DNA of 46,943 nt from Bacillota bacterium (GTDB lineage Bacteria > Bacillota > Clostridia > Lachnospirales > Bianqueaceae), in assembly GCA_017620135.1 (NCBI GenBank), contig JAFZQZ010000003.1, positions 1 through 46,943 on the forward strand. Reading direction: 5' to 3'. Both the position numbers and the translations under genes were made by a program. The first letter of the stretch is position 1, and the number at the start of each line of letters is the position of its first letter. The notes beneath the pieces were generated by a model. The model ran no database searches. It was not told the DNA's origin and saw nothing but the letters and a program-made list of their open reading frames with translations. Positions 29,827 through 38,741 of the stretch are shown here, piece after piece.

Positions 29827-31716
29827 ATGAATCCGTATTATCCACATCTGCTGTCTCCGCTGAGGATCGGGGACGTGATATTGAAAAACCGCATGATCTG
29901 TCCGCCTTCGCAGCCGTATCACGCGCAGGCTGGGGAGACCTGGCCGTCCGACACGCTGATCGAATGTTACGCGTCGAGAGCAAGGGGAGGCGCCGCTATC
30001 GTGACCTGCGACGGGAACGCCTTCGGCAAGAACTGGAAAGGCGGCAACGGATGGGACGCGTTCGATGAGGACGCGCAGAACTATATGGCTCAGATGGCGG
30101 ACGCAGTTCATTTTTACGGGGCGAGAGCGCACGGCGCGATCATGGTGTTCCCCGAGATGAAAGCGGGAGCGCCGACATTCCACATGGTTCAGAATGAACT
30201 GACGACAGATGAACTTTATGAGCTGATCGAGAAATACTCCGATCTGGCGAAGTGCATGGCGGACTGCGGATTTGACGGCACTTATATCCATATGTCCTAC
30301 CGCATGGTCCTGACAGGCCAGCTGCTGTCACCGATCTCCAACTTACGAACGGATGAATTCGGCGGCAGTTTGGAGAACAGGAGTCGGTTCTCACTGATGC
30401 TGTGCAGACGGATCAAGGAGAAGTGCGGGAAGAACTTTACGATCGAAGCTTCCCTGACCGGGCATGAGATCGAACCCGGCGGCTGGACGCTGGATGATAC
30501 AGTGGCATTTGCACGGGCGGCGGAAGGCCTGATCGATATTCTGACGCTTCGCTCCTATGAGATCGACAGCCAGCATCCGATCGGTTTCGCGAAAAGCCGT
30601 ACACCGTTCCTGTATATGGCGGAATATGTGAAAAAAGCCGGCGTCAAGACAGCGATCGCGGCCTCTGCAGGCTTCTTCGAGCCGGATGACTGTGAGAAGG
30701 CGATCGCGGAAGGAAAGGCAGATCTTATCTCCATGGCACGCGCCTATATATCCAACCCGGATTATGGGCGGCTGCTCTATGAAGGCAAGCCGGAAGAAAT
30801 CGTTCCCTGCCTGCGCTGCAATAAGTGTCATAATCCCAATCATCAGCTTTCGGTCTGTGTCGTCAATCCGCGCTTCGCGTCGGAGAAGACGATCGACAAA
30901 CGGATCGTACCGGTGGAACGGAAGAAGAAAGTCGCTGTCATAGGCGGCGGTCCTGCCGGCATGAAAGCGGCGCTGGTCTGTGCCGAACGCGGCCACGAGG
31001 TCACACTTTTCGAAAAGAGCGATCATCTTGGCGGTATGATGGATCACAGTCGGTATGCCTCGTTCAAGTGGCCGATGAAAAACCTGCTCGCTTACTTTGA
31101 ACGCAAGTGCGGGGAGGCGCCGAATCTTACGATTCGTCTGAACGACGCTCCGGATCCGGAATGGCTGGAAGCGCAGGACTTTGATGTAGTGATCGCGTCG
31201 ACCGGCGCGGCTTATGTGATCCCACCCATCCCAGGCATCAGCAAAGCTGTCCCGGCGACCGCCATTTATGGTCACGAGGAGAAGGTCTCGGATCCGATCG
31301 TCATCATAGGCGGCGGTGAAGTCGGTGTGGAGACAGGCCTTTATCTGGCTCAGAACGGACACGACGTCACGGTGATCGAAATGAAGAACGTGATCGCGGA
31401 AGAGGCCCGGCGCGGACATTATTATGGCATGTTCCTCGCAGCCGTGCGGGAATATGAGGATCATCTGAAAATCCTTCTGAACGCGACCTGCACCGGGATC
31501 GGGGAAGAAGGCGTCACCTATCGTGACCAGGCCGGAAAAGAGCATAAAATCGCCGCCGGCACGGTCCTGCTGGCGGCGGGGATGCGGCCGGACGTTTCCG
31601 GCGCGGAGAAATATATGAATTGTGGGAAACAGTTCTATATGATCGGCGACTGCAGCCGCCTGGGTGATCTGCAGACTGCGATCCGAAGCGCGTTTATGAT
31701 CGGCAATACGATCTAA
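29827..31716 (+). CDS. Old-yellow-enzyme family NADH:flavin oxidoreductase (dienoyl-CoA reductase type)
   Basis: The 629-residue protein has three parts. The first is an FMN-binding barrel (about 1-330) with LKNRMICPPSQPYHA and DEFGGSLENRSRF. The second is a 4Fe-4S site C328, C331, C334, C344, tighter than the usual C-x2-C-x3-C-x11-C. The third is an FAD/NAD(P) module with VAVIGGGPAGMKAA (about 369-382) and PIVIIGGGEVGVETG (about 490-504). This is the plan of 2,4-dienoyl-CoA reductase, BaiCD and related enzymes that reduce C=C bonds next to a carbonyl. The usual HxxH substrate pair reads H155-M-S-Y158, which is unusual. GAAAGGAG precedes the start. The last bases overlap the stop of the converging MATE gene. 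Confidence 0.92.
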   Translation: MNPYYPHLLSPLRIGDVILKNRMICPPSQPYHAQAGETWPSDTLIECYASRARGGAAIVTCDGNAFGKNWKGGNGWDAFDEDAQNYMAQMADAVHFYGARAHGAIMVFPEMKAGAPTFHMVQNELTTDELYELIEKYSDLAKCMADCGFDGTYIHMSYRMVLTGQLLSPISNLRTDEFGGSLENRSRFSLMLCRRIKEKCGKNFTIEASLTGHEIEPGGWTLDDTVAFARAAEGLIDILTLRSYEIDSQHPIGFAKSRTPFLYMAEYVKKAGVKTAIAASAGFFEPDDCEKAIAEGKADLISMARAYISNPDYGRLLYEGKPEEIVPCLRCNKCHNPNHQLSVCVVNPRFASEKTIDKRIVPVERKKKVAVIGGGPAGMKAALVCAERGHEVTLFEKSDHLGGMMDHSRYASFKWPMKNLLAYFERKCGEAPNLTIRLNDAPDPEWLEAQDFDVVIASTGAAYVIPPIPGISKAVPATAIYGHEEKVSDPIVIIGGGEVGVETGLYLAQNGHDVTVIEMKNVIAEEARRGHYYGMFLAAVREYEDHLKILLNATCTGIGEEGVTYRDQAGKEHKIAAGTVLLAAGMRPDVSGAEKYMNCGKQFYMIGDCSRLGDLQTAIRSAFMIGNTI

Positions 31717-33041
31717 ACCGAATTCAGCCGGGCCAGGATGCACAGGCCCATCACGGCGCTGATCGCGTCGGCCACGGGCTGCGCCATCAGGATGCCGGTA
31801 TAGCCAAAGATCGCTGCTGTGATCAGCAACACGACCACGAACACCACGCCCTGTCGGCTGAGGGACAGTACCAGCGCCGGCAGGGCTTTTCCTGTCGCCT
31901 GGCACAGGCAGGTCATCAGCATCACCACGCCCGCGAACACAAAGCCGGACACCTGCCAGCGCAGCATGGGGATACCGATCTCGATCAGCACTTCGTCCGG
32001 CGTGATCAGGCCGATCAACGGCCTCGCGAGTACGAAGACCAGCGCGGACATCACGAGCGCGATGCTGCACGCGAACAGCAGGCAGAACCGGATCAGCTTG
32101 CGGACTTTCTCGCGTTCGCCGGCGCCGGCCAGGAAACCGAACAGCGGCACGCCGCCGAAGGAGAATCCCACCAGGATCATATTCACGATCATCGTGATCT
32201 TGAACACGATGCCCATCGCGGCGATCTTGTCGTCGCCGAAGACCAGCAGCTTCTGGTTGACCAGGATGATGCACAGGCTGGACGCGATATTGGTGATCGC
32301 CGCCGTGATACCGATCAGCACGATCTCCTTGAAGAAGCTTCCCTCGATGGTGAACTGCGGCCTGACCGAGAACGAATGACACTTACGCAGCACGACGATC
32401 AGCATGAACACATCTGTGCAGATATAACCGATCACTGAAGCGATCGCGGCACCCATCGCGCCCATGCTTGGGATGAGGATGGGGTCGAGGATCACGTTGA
32501 CGACCGCGCCGAGGATGGTGCCGGTCATCGAAAGCGTGGATTTGCCTTCGCAGCGGACGAGGTTCGTGTGGATAAAGGTCAGTACGATGAACGGCGCGCC
32601 GATCAGCAGGACGACACCGTATTCCCTGGCATAGGGCAGCGTATCCTGGCTTGCGCCGAGCAGGAACAGGAACGGATCACGGATGAGCAGCAGCAGGCCG
32701 CCGATCACGGCCCCGATGACGATCGAGATCCAGAAACAGTAAGCGCTGACACGCTTGACGTCATCGGCCCGTTTCTGGCCGAGCAGGCGGGCGATCAGCG
32801 AGCTGCCGCCCTGCGCGAAGATATTGCCGAAAGCCATCAGGATCATAAAGATCGGCGAGCACAGCGAAACGCCGGCGACCAGCAGTGCGTTGCCGGTCTG
32901 GGCGATAAAGTAGGTATCTACCAGATTGTAGATAACGGAAATGATGGAACTGAAAACGAGCGGCAGAGACAGCTTGAAATAAGTAGGGATGAGCGGTTTC
33001 TCATCAAACTGCACTTCCTGCTGCTTAGACTCTTCACTCAT
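31713..33041 (-). CDS. MATE family efflux transporter (second of pair)
   Basis: The 442-residue protein has twelve hydrophobic segments in two similar halves and MATE patterns such as FSSIISVIYNLVDTYFIAQTG and GNIFAQGGSSLIARLLGQKRADDVKR at the N-terminus. MATE proteins expel cationic drugs or small organic molecules in exchange for Na+ or H+. AAGGAGG lies within the end of the upstream MATE gene, and the two genes overlap by eight bases, so translation is coupled. Its stop codon overlaps that of the converging flavoenzyme gene, leaving no room for a terminator. The substrate is unknown. Confidence 0.93.
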   Translation of the reverse strand: MSEESKQQEVQFDEKPLIPTYFKLSLPLVFSSIISVIYNLVDTYFIAQTGNALLVAGVSLCSPIFMILMAFGNIFAQGGSSLIARLLGQKRADDVKRVSAYCFWISIVIGAVIGGLLLLIRDPFLFLLGASQDTLPYAREYGVVLLIGAPFIVLTFIHTNLVRCEGKSTLSMTGTILGAVVNVILDPILIPSMGAMGAAIASVIGYICTDVFMLIVVLRKCHSFSVRPQFTIEGSFFKEIVLIGITAAITNIASSLCIILVNQKLLVFGDDKIAAMGIVFKITMIVNMILVGFSFGGVPLFGFLAGAGEREKVRKLIRFCLLFACSIALVMSALVFVLARPLIGLITPDEVLIEIGIPMLRWQVSGFVFAGVVMLMTCLCQATGKALPALVLSLSRQGVVFVVVLLITAAIFGYTGILMAQPVADAISAVMGLCILARLNSV

Positions 33042-34560
33042 CTTGCACCTCCTTTTTCGGTATAATGCTCTTTTCCTGCCATTTGCCGAAGGTAAAGTAC
33101 AGGTAGATCAGCACCGCGCCGACGACCATGGAAATACCCATGGCGTAGAACATATACATGAAATGATCCGGAGCTGCCAGGATCGCGGCTGCGGAGCGCT
33201 CCGCTTCTTCCATCTTACTGTAGGCGCCGGTGGCAAAAAGCTCGTTGGCCTTCGTTATGAGTTCTGACGGCCTGGTGGCCAGCAGTTCATTGATCTCCGT
33301 GCGAAGGGGCCTTGTTCCAAGGAAATAGGCCAGGGGAATACGGCAAAGGTTCGCTGTGATGGAGGTGATAGCCGGAGCAAGAGCGGCACCGGCGCCACGC
33401 ATGGCACCGCCGGTCACCTGATCCAGACCCACAAAGACATAACAGAAGGCCAGGAAACGGATGCCGGAGACGCCCATCATCAGCACCTGTCCGTCCGCAC
33501 CGAAGGCCAGCATGATGTATTTACCCAGAAAGTACAGAGCAACGCCGACCACCGCAGCTACTACGATGGCGGAGAGCTGACCGGCCCGAACGCCTTTCTT
33601 CGCGCGGTCGAGCTTTCCGGCGCCGATATTTTGCCCTACGAAAGAAGTGGAAGCCATACCCAGTCCCATCATGGGCATGATGGCGAAACCATCCGCCTTC
33701 ATAATAATGGTATTGGCCGCGATGAAGTTGGTACCAAAGGAGTTGGCAAAACTCTGGATCACGATACCGCCCAGAGACATAGCCGCATTCTGAAGGGAAC
33801 TGGGAAGGCCCAGACGGAAGATCCGTTTGGCAGCAGCGCCGTCCGGATGAAGCATATCCTTGATGTACAGGCGTACGGGGTAGCTGCCGCTTTGGATGCG
33901 CCAGAGGGGGATCATTCCGCTCAGGAAATGGGCGATGGAAGTAGCCCAGGCGACGCCCGCGACTCCCATATTGAAATAAATCACAAATACCAGGTCAAGT
34001 ACGATGTTGGTCACGGAACTCACCAGCATAGCTACCAGAGGCCAGCGGCTGTCGCCCATACCGCGCAGGGTACCGGATCCCAGATTATAGAAAACATTTC
34101 CCAGGGTGCCTATGAAGATGATCACCAGATAGGTCGTGGAATCCCCGATGATATTGGCGGGAGTCTGGATCAGCTTCAGCATGGGTTTGGCCAGTGGTAC
34201 GCCGATAATGGTAATGGCGGCACCGATCAGGATCGCCATGGTGATGGCGGTATTGGTCACAGTCCTCAGGCCATCTTCATCCTTCGCGCCGAAGGTCTGG
34301 CTGATCACGATCTGCGCACCCATGGAAACGCCCATAAACAGCGCGTTGAACAGCATCATGATCGGGAATACCGCACCGACAGCCGCCAGCGCGTCGGTTC
34401 CCACATAGTTGCCTACGACGACAGAGTCGACGACATTATAAAGCTGAAAGCACAGGTTGCCCAGGATCACTGGGATCGCAAAGCCGATCAGCTTCTGGAA
34501 AATCGGGCCTTCCGTCAGATCGTTCCGGCCGCCCGCGTATCTGATTTCTGCATTAGCCAT
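33034..34560 (-). CDS. MATE family efflux transporter (first of pair)
   Basis: The 508-residue protein is a second MATE transporter (LIGFAIPVILGNLCFQLYNVVDSVVVGNYVG and GAQIVISQTFGAKDEDGLRTV). It is longer than usual because about 45 mostly charged, helical residues (RTEINELLATRPSELITKANELF and on to AAPDHFM) are inserted between the last two membrane segments. The two adjacent MATE proteins could work separately or together; pairing is not established for this family. AGGAGA precedes the start and a promoter lies at 34593-34621. Confidence 0.93.
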   Translation of the reverse strand: MANAEIRYAGGRNDLTEGPIFQKLIGFAIPVILGNLCFQLYNVVDSVVVGNYVGTDALAAVGAVFPIMMLFNALFMGVSMGAQIVISQTFGAKDEDGLRTVTNTAITMAILIGAAITIIGVPLAKPMLKLIQTPANIIGDSTTYLVIIFIGTLGNVFYNLGSGTLRGMGDSRWPLVAMLVSSVTNIVLDLVFVIYFNMGVAGVAWATSIAHFLSGMIPLWRIQSGSYPVRLYIKDMLHPDGAAAKRIFRLGLPSSLQNAAMSLGGIVIQSFANSFGTNFIAANTIIMKADGFAIMPMMGLGMASTSFVGQNIGAGKLDRAKKGVRAGQLSAIVVAAVVGVALYFLGKYIMLAFGADGQVLMMGVSGIRFLAFCYVFVGLDQVTGGAMRGAGAALAPAITSITANLCRIPLAYFLGTRPLRTEINELLATRPSELITKANELFATGAYSKMEEAERSAAAILAAPDHFMYMFYAMGISMVVGAVLIYLYFTFGKWQEKSIIPKKEVQDE

Positions 34561-34592
34561 GGTTTATCTCCTATATAAATATTCTTCCTATA

Positions 34593-34621
34593 AAGATAAA
34601 AGATTATTTGCCCTACGTCAA
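34593..34621 (-). promoter_or_regulatory. Promoter of the MATE pair
   Basis: On the minus strand, TTGACG (34616-34621) and TATCTT (34593-34598) with a 17-base spacer, 32 bases before the start codon. Confidence 0.65.
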
Positions 34622-34677
34622 TACTTATTCATATATCTGTGTTTTCAGCAGGTGGTTTTGGCCAGGTTGTATTTCTA

Positions 34678-35886
34678 TCAATATAATAATCCAAACATCC
34701 AAAGAGGGATCCGATGGCCGGAGCCGATCTGCGTATCGTCAACAGCCAGATAACTGTCAGGCAGATCCTTGATCTGTTCAAAAGATTTTCGCTTACCGCC
34801 AACTTCAAAGAGGTATCGATCATCAACCAGAAAATCACCTTGTTTGGGGTAGACGACTTTATGACCTGCGGCACGCAGTTGGTTTAAAAAGAACGTTTCC
34901 CGAATGCATCCTATCTCCGCGTTTGGACAAAGAGCATACATGATATTTGGATTGTCGCAGTATATTTTATCCGGACGGGACATGTTTTTCAGCGATTCCG
35001 AATCCGAAGACAGCAGGTTTAAAAGGTCTGCTGTTTCCAGTGTTTTCAGCATCTTCAGACCCTGATTCCGGTCTGTCTCCAACTCTGCGTATAAACGGGA
35101 CATATTCGGGGTCTGAGGAGTTTTTTCCGCTAATATCATCAGCATTTTCTTGGTCTTTCGGATGGTTGCGTTACTGACATTTTCAACAGCCGGATAATCA
35201 CTTTCAAGGATCTGGTTGATGATTTGCAGAATGCGTTCATCATATCCGCTATGGATATCTTTGTAAAATGGGTAGTATCCGAATTGCAGATACTGATAGA
35301 AGTATTTGATGATACTTTTCTCCTCCGTCAGTTCCATGGCTTTCCGGATGTGATCATCCAAAAGATCTTTCAGTGGAATTGCAGGAATCTGTGCAACACA
35401 TTCCAGCTCGAGATATTCACTGAAAGAAAGACCGGGAAGCACATATTCAGCCTGACGCCTTGACAGATCTGCCTGTGCTTTATAAAGCTTGAGAATAGAA
35501 GATCCGGTATACACTATATGAAGCGTGGGGAAATCATCATAAAGTGTCTTGATCAGCGTTTCCCAGTGTTCCTGATAAGTTACTTCATCAAGGAAAACAT
35601 GAGTTCCTCCGTTTAGAACATGGGCTTCGACAGAATCGTAGATGGAATGTGTCTTAAACCATAGATGATCTAATGACAAATACAGTGCTTGCTGCGGATC
35701 TGTAAAAGACGTTTTGATCCGCTGCAGCAACAGGGTGGTTTTTCCCGTTCCCCGAGCGCCGCGGAGTGAGATCAGGCGGTTTTCCCAATCGATCTTATGA
35801 AGCAACCGGCGAGAAAATTTCATTGGAACATCCCGCACTCGTCTGGCAGAAAGAGAATAAAGATAAGAAAGATTCATAGGCTCCAT
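34678..35886 (-). CDS. AAA_14 family ATPase (second)
   Basis: The 402-residue protein has Walker A GARGTGKT (43-50), Walker B THVFLDEV (95-102) and the sensor-like VYTGSS (125-130). It shares this order with the ATPase at 1383 but little other sequence. The C-terminal part contains GDFLVDDRYLFEVGGKRKS, reminiscent of the nuclease-like fold at the end of such ATPases. I start at 35886, where AAGGAAA lies upstream, not at an in-frame ATG at 35931 that falls in the promoter. It is A+T-rich, alone, and preceded by two 16-bp palindromes that cover its promoter. The function is unknown. Confidence 0.9.
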   Translation of the reverse strand: MEPMNLSYLYSLSARRVRDVPMKFSRRLLHKIDWENRLISLRGARGTGKTTLLLQRIKTSFTDPQQALYLSLDHLWFKTHSIYDSVEAHVLNGGTHVFLDEVTYQEHWETLIKTLYDDFPTLHIVYTGSSILKLYKAQADLSRRQAEYVLPGLSFSEYLELECVAQIPAIPLKDLLDDHIRKAMELTEEKSIIKYFYQYLQFGYYPFYKDIHSGYDERILQIINQILESDYPAVENVSNATIRKTKKMLMILAEKTPQTPNMSRLYAELETDRNQGLKMLKTLETADLLNLLSSDSESLKNMSRPDKIYCDNPNIMYALCPNAEIGCIRETFFLNQLRAAGHKVVYPKQGDFLVDDRYLFEVGGKRKSFEQIKDLPDSYLAVDDTQIGSGHRIPLWMFGLLY

Positions 35887-35919
35887 GGTTCGTTTCCTTA
35901 TTAGGTGTTTGTGTTTATT

Positions 35920-35948
35920 ATTATAATACAATTAAAAGTGTTTGAAAA
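35920..35948 (-). promoter_or_regulatory. Promoter of the second AAA_14 ATPase
   Basis: On the minus strand, TTTTCA (35943-35948) and TATAAT (35920-35925) with a 17-base spacer. The -35 box lies inside the palindrome at 35937-35952. Confidence 0.65.
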
Positions 35949-35984
35949 CACTTTTTTGGTAAAAAATTAGTGTTTCCAAACACT
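35937..35984. promoter_or_regulatory. Two AGTGTTT-N2-AAACACT operators
   Basis: Perfect 7-2-7 palindromes lie at 35937-35952 (centre GA) and 35969-35984 (centre CC), with centres 32 bp or about three helical turns apart. The first covers the -35 box of the ATPase gene, so a bound dimer would repress it. Confidence 0.78.
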
Positions 35985-36013
35985 TTTTGTTTGTGTCTTC
36001 ATATTTTTGCTCC

Positions 36014-36042
36014 TTGGCGCAGGAAGGAAAATAAGGTACAAT
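36014..36042 (+). promoter_or_regulatory. Promoter of the flavoenzyme operon
   Basis: TTGGCG at 36014-36019 and TACAAT at 36037-36042 with a 17-base spacer, 38 bases before the start at 36081. Confidence 0.65.
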
Positions 36043-36080
36043 AAAGTCAACAAATCAAAGCATGTGAAAAGGGAAAAGTC

Positions 36081-37442
36081 ATGGCTGAGATCAAGTACGA
36101 GTATACATACGATGTGGTCGTCCTCGGGGCGGGAACAGCCGGCGCCGCAGCTGCCATCGCCGCTGCGGACTTCGGCGCGAAAGTGCTGGTCGTCGAGCAG
36201 TTCGGAAGCGCCGGCGGAAGTGGTTCGCTGGGCCTGGTCACGCCGCTTATGTCCACCGGGATCAAGGATCGGCCGCAGTGCTCTTATATCGGAAATGAGA
36301 TCATCGAGCGCCTATATCAACTGGATGCCTCGGACGGTAATAAACGCGCCTATTTCGATCCGATGATGCTTTCGATCGTGCTGGAAGAAATGCTTCACGA
36401 GCGCGGCGTGACGATGCTGTATCACACGATGGTCACCGGCGTGGAGCTGGAGGGCGGCCACATCACCGGCATCCGCGTCTGCAATATCAGCGGCAACGGG
36501 ATCGTCCATGCCACGAAACGCTATATCGACGCCACGGGCGACGCGGTCGTCTGTGACTTTGCCGGCCTTCCGACGCTTCACGGAGATGAAGAGACCCATA
36601 AAAACCAGCCGTGTTCTCTCCGCTATATGATCGGCGGAGTCGATGTGGACGCCTTCTGGCACTATCTGGCGGAAATGCGGAGCCAGGCCGGCCTTAGCTC
36701 CACGTCTGGTGACCAGACTGCCCCGCGTCCTGAGAATTTCTCTGACGCTGTCACCTCAGGGGAACGCAAGCGGGCGCTTAAACCGGTATTTCTGAAGGCG
36801 GTCGAGGCAGGAGACCTGGAAGAGGAGGATGCCATATACTGGCAGTTCTTCACTGTCCCCGGGCGGCGCGACGTTCTGGCCTTCAACTGCCCGGAATTCT
36901 TTGATATCGATGATATTACCAACGCTGAGAAACAAAGCTTCGTCCAAGTGCAGGGAAAACTGCGGATCCTCAGACACCTGCGGTTCTACCGGAAATACCT
37001 GCCGGGATTCGAGCATGCCTATATCGCCCAGATCTCCGCGATGGTCGGCATCCGCGAAGGCCGCCGCGCGATCACCGAATATATCTTCACGACTGAAGAC
37101 GCCTTCGCATGGCGCAAGTTCGACGACGCGGTTTCTCAGTCCAATTACCCCGTCGATGTGCACGGGCGGAGCCTGCGCAACCACGCCCTCTCGCGCGACG
37201 AGAATGAGCCGCGCAAATATTATGAGATCCCCTTCCGCAGCCTGATCGTCAAAGGCGTGGACAATCTTCTGGTCGCCGGGCGCAACCTTGGTGCTGAGTT
37301 CGTCGCCCAGTCCTCGGTCCGGATCATCCCGACATGCCGTTCGCTGGGCGAGGCGGCAGGTATCGCCGCGGCCCTTAGCACCAACGACGGGTGGATCGTG
37401 CGTGCCGAAATGGAAAAGAAAGGCGCCGAGTTCGCCAAATAA
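36081..37442 (+). CDS. FAD-dependent oxidoreductase (FAD_oxidored type)
   Basis: The 453-residue flavoprotein has the FAD-binding motif DVVVLGAGTAGAAAAIAAADFGAKVLVVEQ (11-40) followed by GSAGGSGSLGLVTPL. The C-terminal contact block is GVDNLLVAGRNLGAEFVAQSSVRIIPTCRSLGEAAGIAAAL. These marks and the length fit the FAD_oxidored family of uncharacterised anaerobe dehydrogenases/reductases. No signal peptide is present. It starts a run of plus-strand genes; the next gene follows after 16 bases. The nearby enoate-reductase-like gene suggests a shared pathway on unsaturated acids or steroids, which is inference. Confidence 0.9.
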   Translation: MAEIKYEYTYDVVVLGAGTAGAAAAIAAADFGAKVLVVEQFGSAGGSGSLGLVTPLMSTGIKDRPQCSYIGNEIIERLYQLDASDGNKRAYFDPMMLSIVLEEMLHERGVTMLYHTMVTGVELEGGHITGIRVCNISGNGIVHATKRYIDATGDAVVCDFAGLPTLHGDEETHKNQPCSLRYMIGGVDVDAFWHYLAEMRSQAGLSSTSGDQTAPRPENFSDAVTSGERKRALKPVFLKAVEAGDLEEEDAIYWQFFTVPGRRDVLAFNCPEFFDIDDITNAEKQSFVQVQGKLRILRHLRFYRKYLPGFEHAYIAQISAMVGIREGRRAITEYIFTTEDAFAWRKFDDAVSQSNYPVDVHGRSLRNHALSRDENEPRKYYEIPFRSLIVKGVDNLLVAGRNLGAEFVAQSSVRIIPTCRSLGEAAGIAAALSTNDGWIVRAEMEKKGAEFAK

Positions 37443-37458
37443 ACCGGAGGCAACAACC

Positions 37459-38166
37459 TTGAACATAAATAAAAGAAAACGATTGCTTATTCTCGGCTTG
37501 ATCTTGTCCGCCTGTCTTCTCTTTCCAACCATCGTTCTGGCAGATGACGAAAGCGGAACCCCACCGTTCCTAAACGGCTCCGAACTATATCAGTCGTGGG
37601 AGGGAGAATACCCGGAATATATCACAGGTGTCTATTCTTTGGACGGAACGATGGATCACCTGGCCTTCATGATCCTGGCGATCGAAGACCAGGAAGCCAT
37701 CAAGGAATTGATCCTATCTCAGGTCAGAGACAAAGATTCGATCACGTTTGTGGAAGGATCCGACATTCCGCGCGGCAAATTGCTGGAGTACGAGCAGTCA
37801 CTTGCTGCGTATATGGGTGAAGAGACCGGCGTCTATGCGATCCACTACAAAGAAATGGAAGGCAAACTGGAGATCCTGATCATGCCGTCTGCCGAGAAAG
37901 CAGAAGAATTTCGGAACATGGTTTCGACCGGTATATACGCGAATTATGTCACTTTTACCGAGATCGATGAGCCGCTGATGATAGATGACGCGCTCGGAGG
38001 GACATCTAAAGAGACCATGGAAGAGCCTTCTAAACAGCATACTATCTTCGGCAATGAAACCGTGGATAAAATCGTCATCTGTCTTGTCATAGTCTTCGCT
38101 GTATTCTTTGTCAACAAATTGATCCGCAACATTGGAAAGAAATCCAACCCGGGTGATTCACAATGA
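37459..38166 (+). CDS. Secreted, C-terminally anchored protein of unknown function
   Basis: The 235-residue protein has a signal peptide (NINKRKRLLILGLILSACLLFPTIVLADD) with likely cleavage after VLA near residue 28. It then has a domain of about 160 residues facing outward and a C-terminal membrane segment (IVICLVIVFAVFFVNKLI). The start is TTG at 37459, chosen because GGAGG lies eight bases upstream and the signal peptide begins exactly there. No family is recognised. The stop overlaps the next gene by four bases. Position between two flavoenzymes suggests a role at the membrane for the same pathway. Confidence 0.75.
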   Translation: MNINKRKRLLILGLILSACLLFPTIVLADDESGTPPFLNGSELYQSWEGEYPEYITGVYSLDGTMDHLAFMILAIEDQEAIKELILSQVRDKDSITFVEGSDIPRGKLLEYEQSLAAYMGEETGVYAIHYKEMEGKLEILIMPSAEKAEEFRNMVSTGIYANYVTFTEIDEPLMIDDALGGTSKETMEEPSKQHTIFGNETVDKIVICLVIVFAVFFVNKLIRNIGKKSNPGDSQ

Positions 38167-38741
38167 AGGTAGACATTCACGCTTTTTGGCTCGACCGAAG
38201 ACGCTTGCCAGCTATCGTCAGTATGATCGCTTTCGCCTTCTGCGTGCCGATGCAGATCCTGGGATACGCGGCTCAGCTGACGGATCCGGCCGTGGTGCTC
38301 GCGCTGGTATTCCTGCCAGCCCTGAGCGCCGTCCTGATGATCCTTGTGGCTGCATGCTTCGGCAAAAACCATGTGTGGCTTTCCGTGTTCGCGGTATTCA
38401 TCGGCGTTCTGGGATTCGTCTTCAAGCTGGCGATGGATCCGCGCGGAGAGAGTCTGCTGCACCACACGTCCGCGATCGTTTTGTATATCGGCATCGTCGG
38501 ACTGTGGGCACTGACGGTTTTCTATATCATCCGGACGAAGTGGGTCCTGGTGATCCTTTTCCTTGTCCCGTTTTTCAAGCATCTTCTGCTGGATGACCTG
38601 CCAGTCCTGATCGGCAGGCAGGCTCCTGTCCCGGTATCCATGTGGATGAAAGAATTCAGTATGCTTTCTTTCATGCTGGCACTGTCGTTCTTTGCCTTGG
38701 CATTAGAAAAAACAACAAACTACCGGAGGGTCGAATCATGA
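38163..38741 (+). CDS. Multi-pass membrane protein of unknown function
   Basis: The 192-residue protein has about six hydrophobic segments (near 17-37, 42-65, 70-88, 100-118, 124-142, 163-182) joined by short loops, with no family I recognise. It overlaps the anchored protein upstream and the flavoenzyme downstream by four bases each (ATGA), so all three are translationally coupled. It may serve as a membrane anchor, quinone-side partner or transporter for the neighbouring redox enzymes. That is context-based inference only. Confidence 0.78.
   Translation: MKVDIHAFWLDRRRLPAIVSMIAFAFCVPMQILGYAAQLTDPAVVLALVFLPALSAVLMILVAACFGKNHVWLSVFAVFIGVLGFVFKLAMDPRGESLLHHTSAIVLYIGIVGLWALTVFYIIRTKWVLVILFLVPFFKHLLLDDLPVLIGRQAPVPVSMWMKEFSMLSFMLALSFFALALEKTTNYRRVES

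Noticed and set aside
30391..32382. 663-codon minus-strand frame across the old-yellow-enzyme gene and into the MATE gene
   Set aside because: It crosses two well-supported genes in other frames, and its product is an Arg/Asp-rich shadow without a fold.
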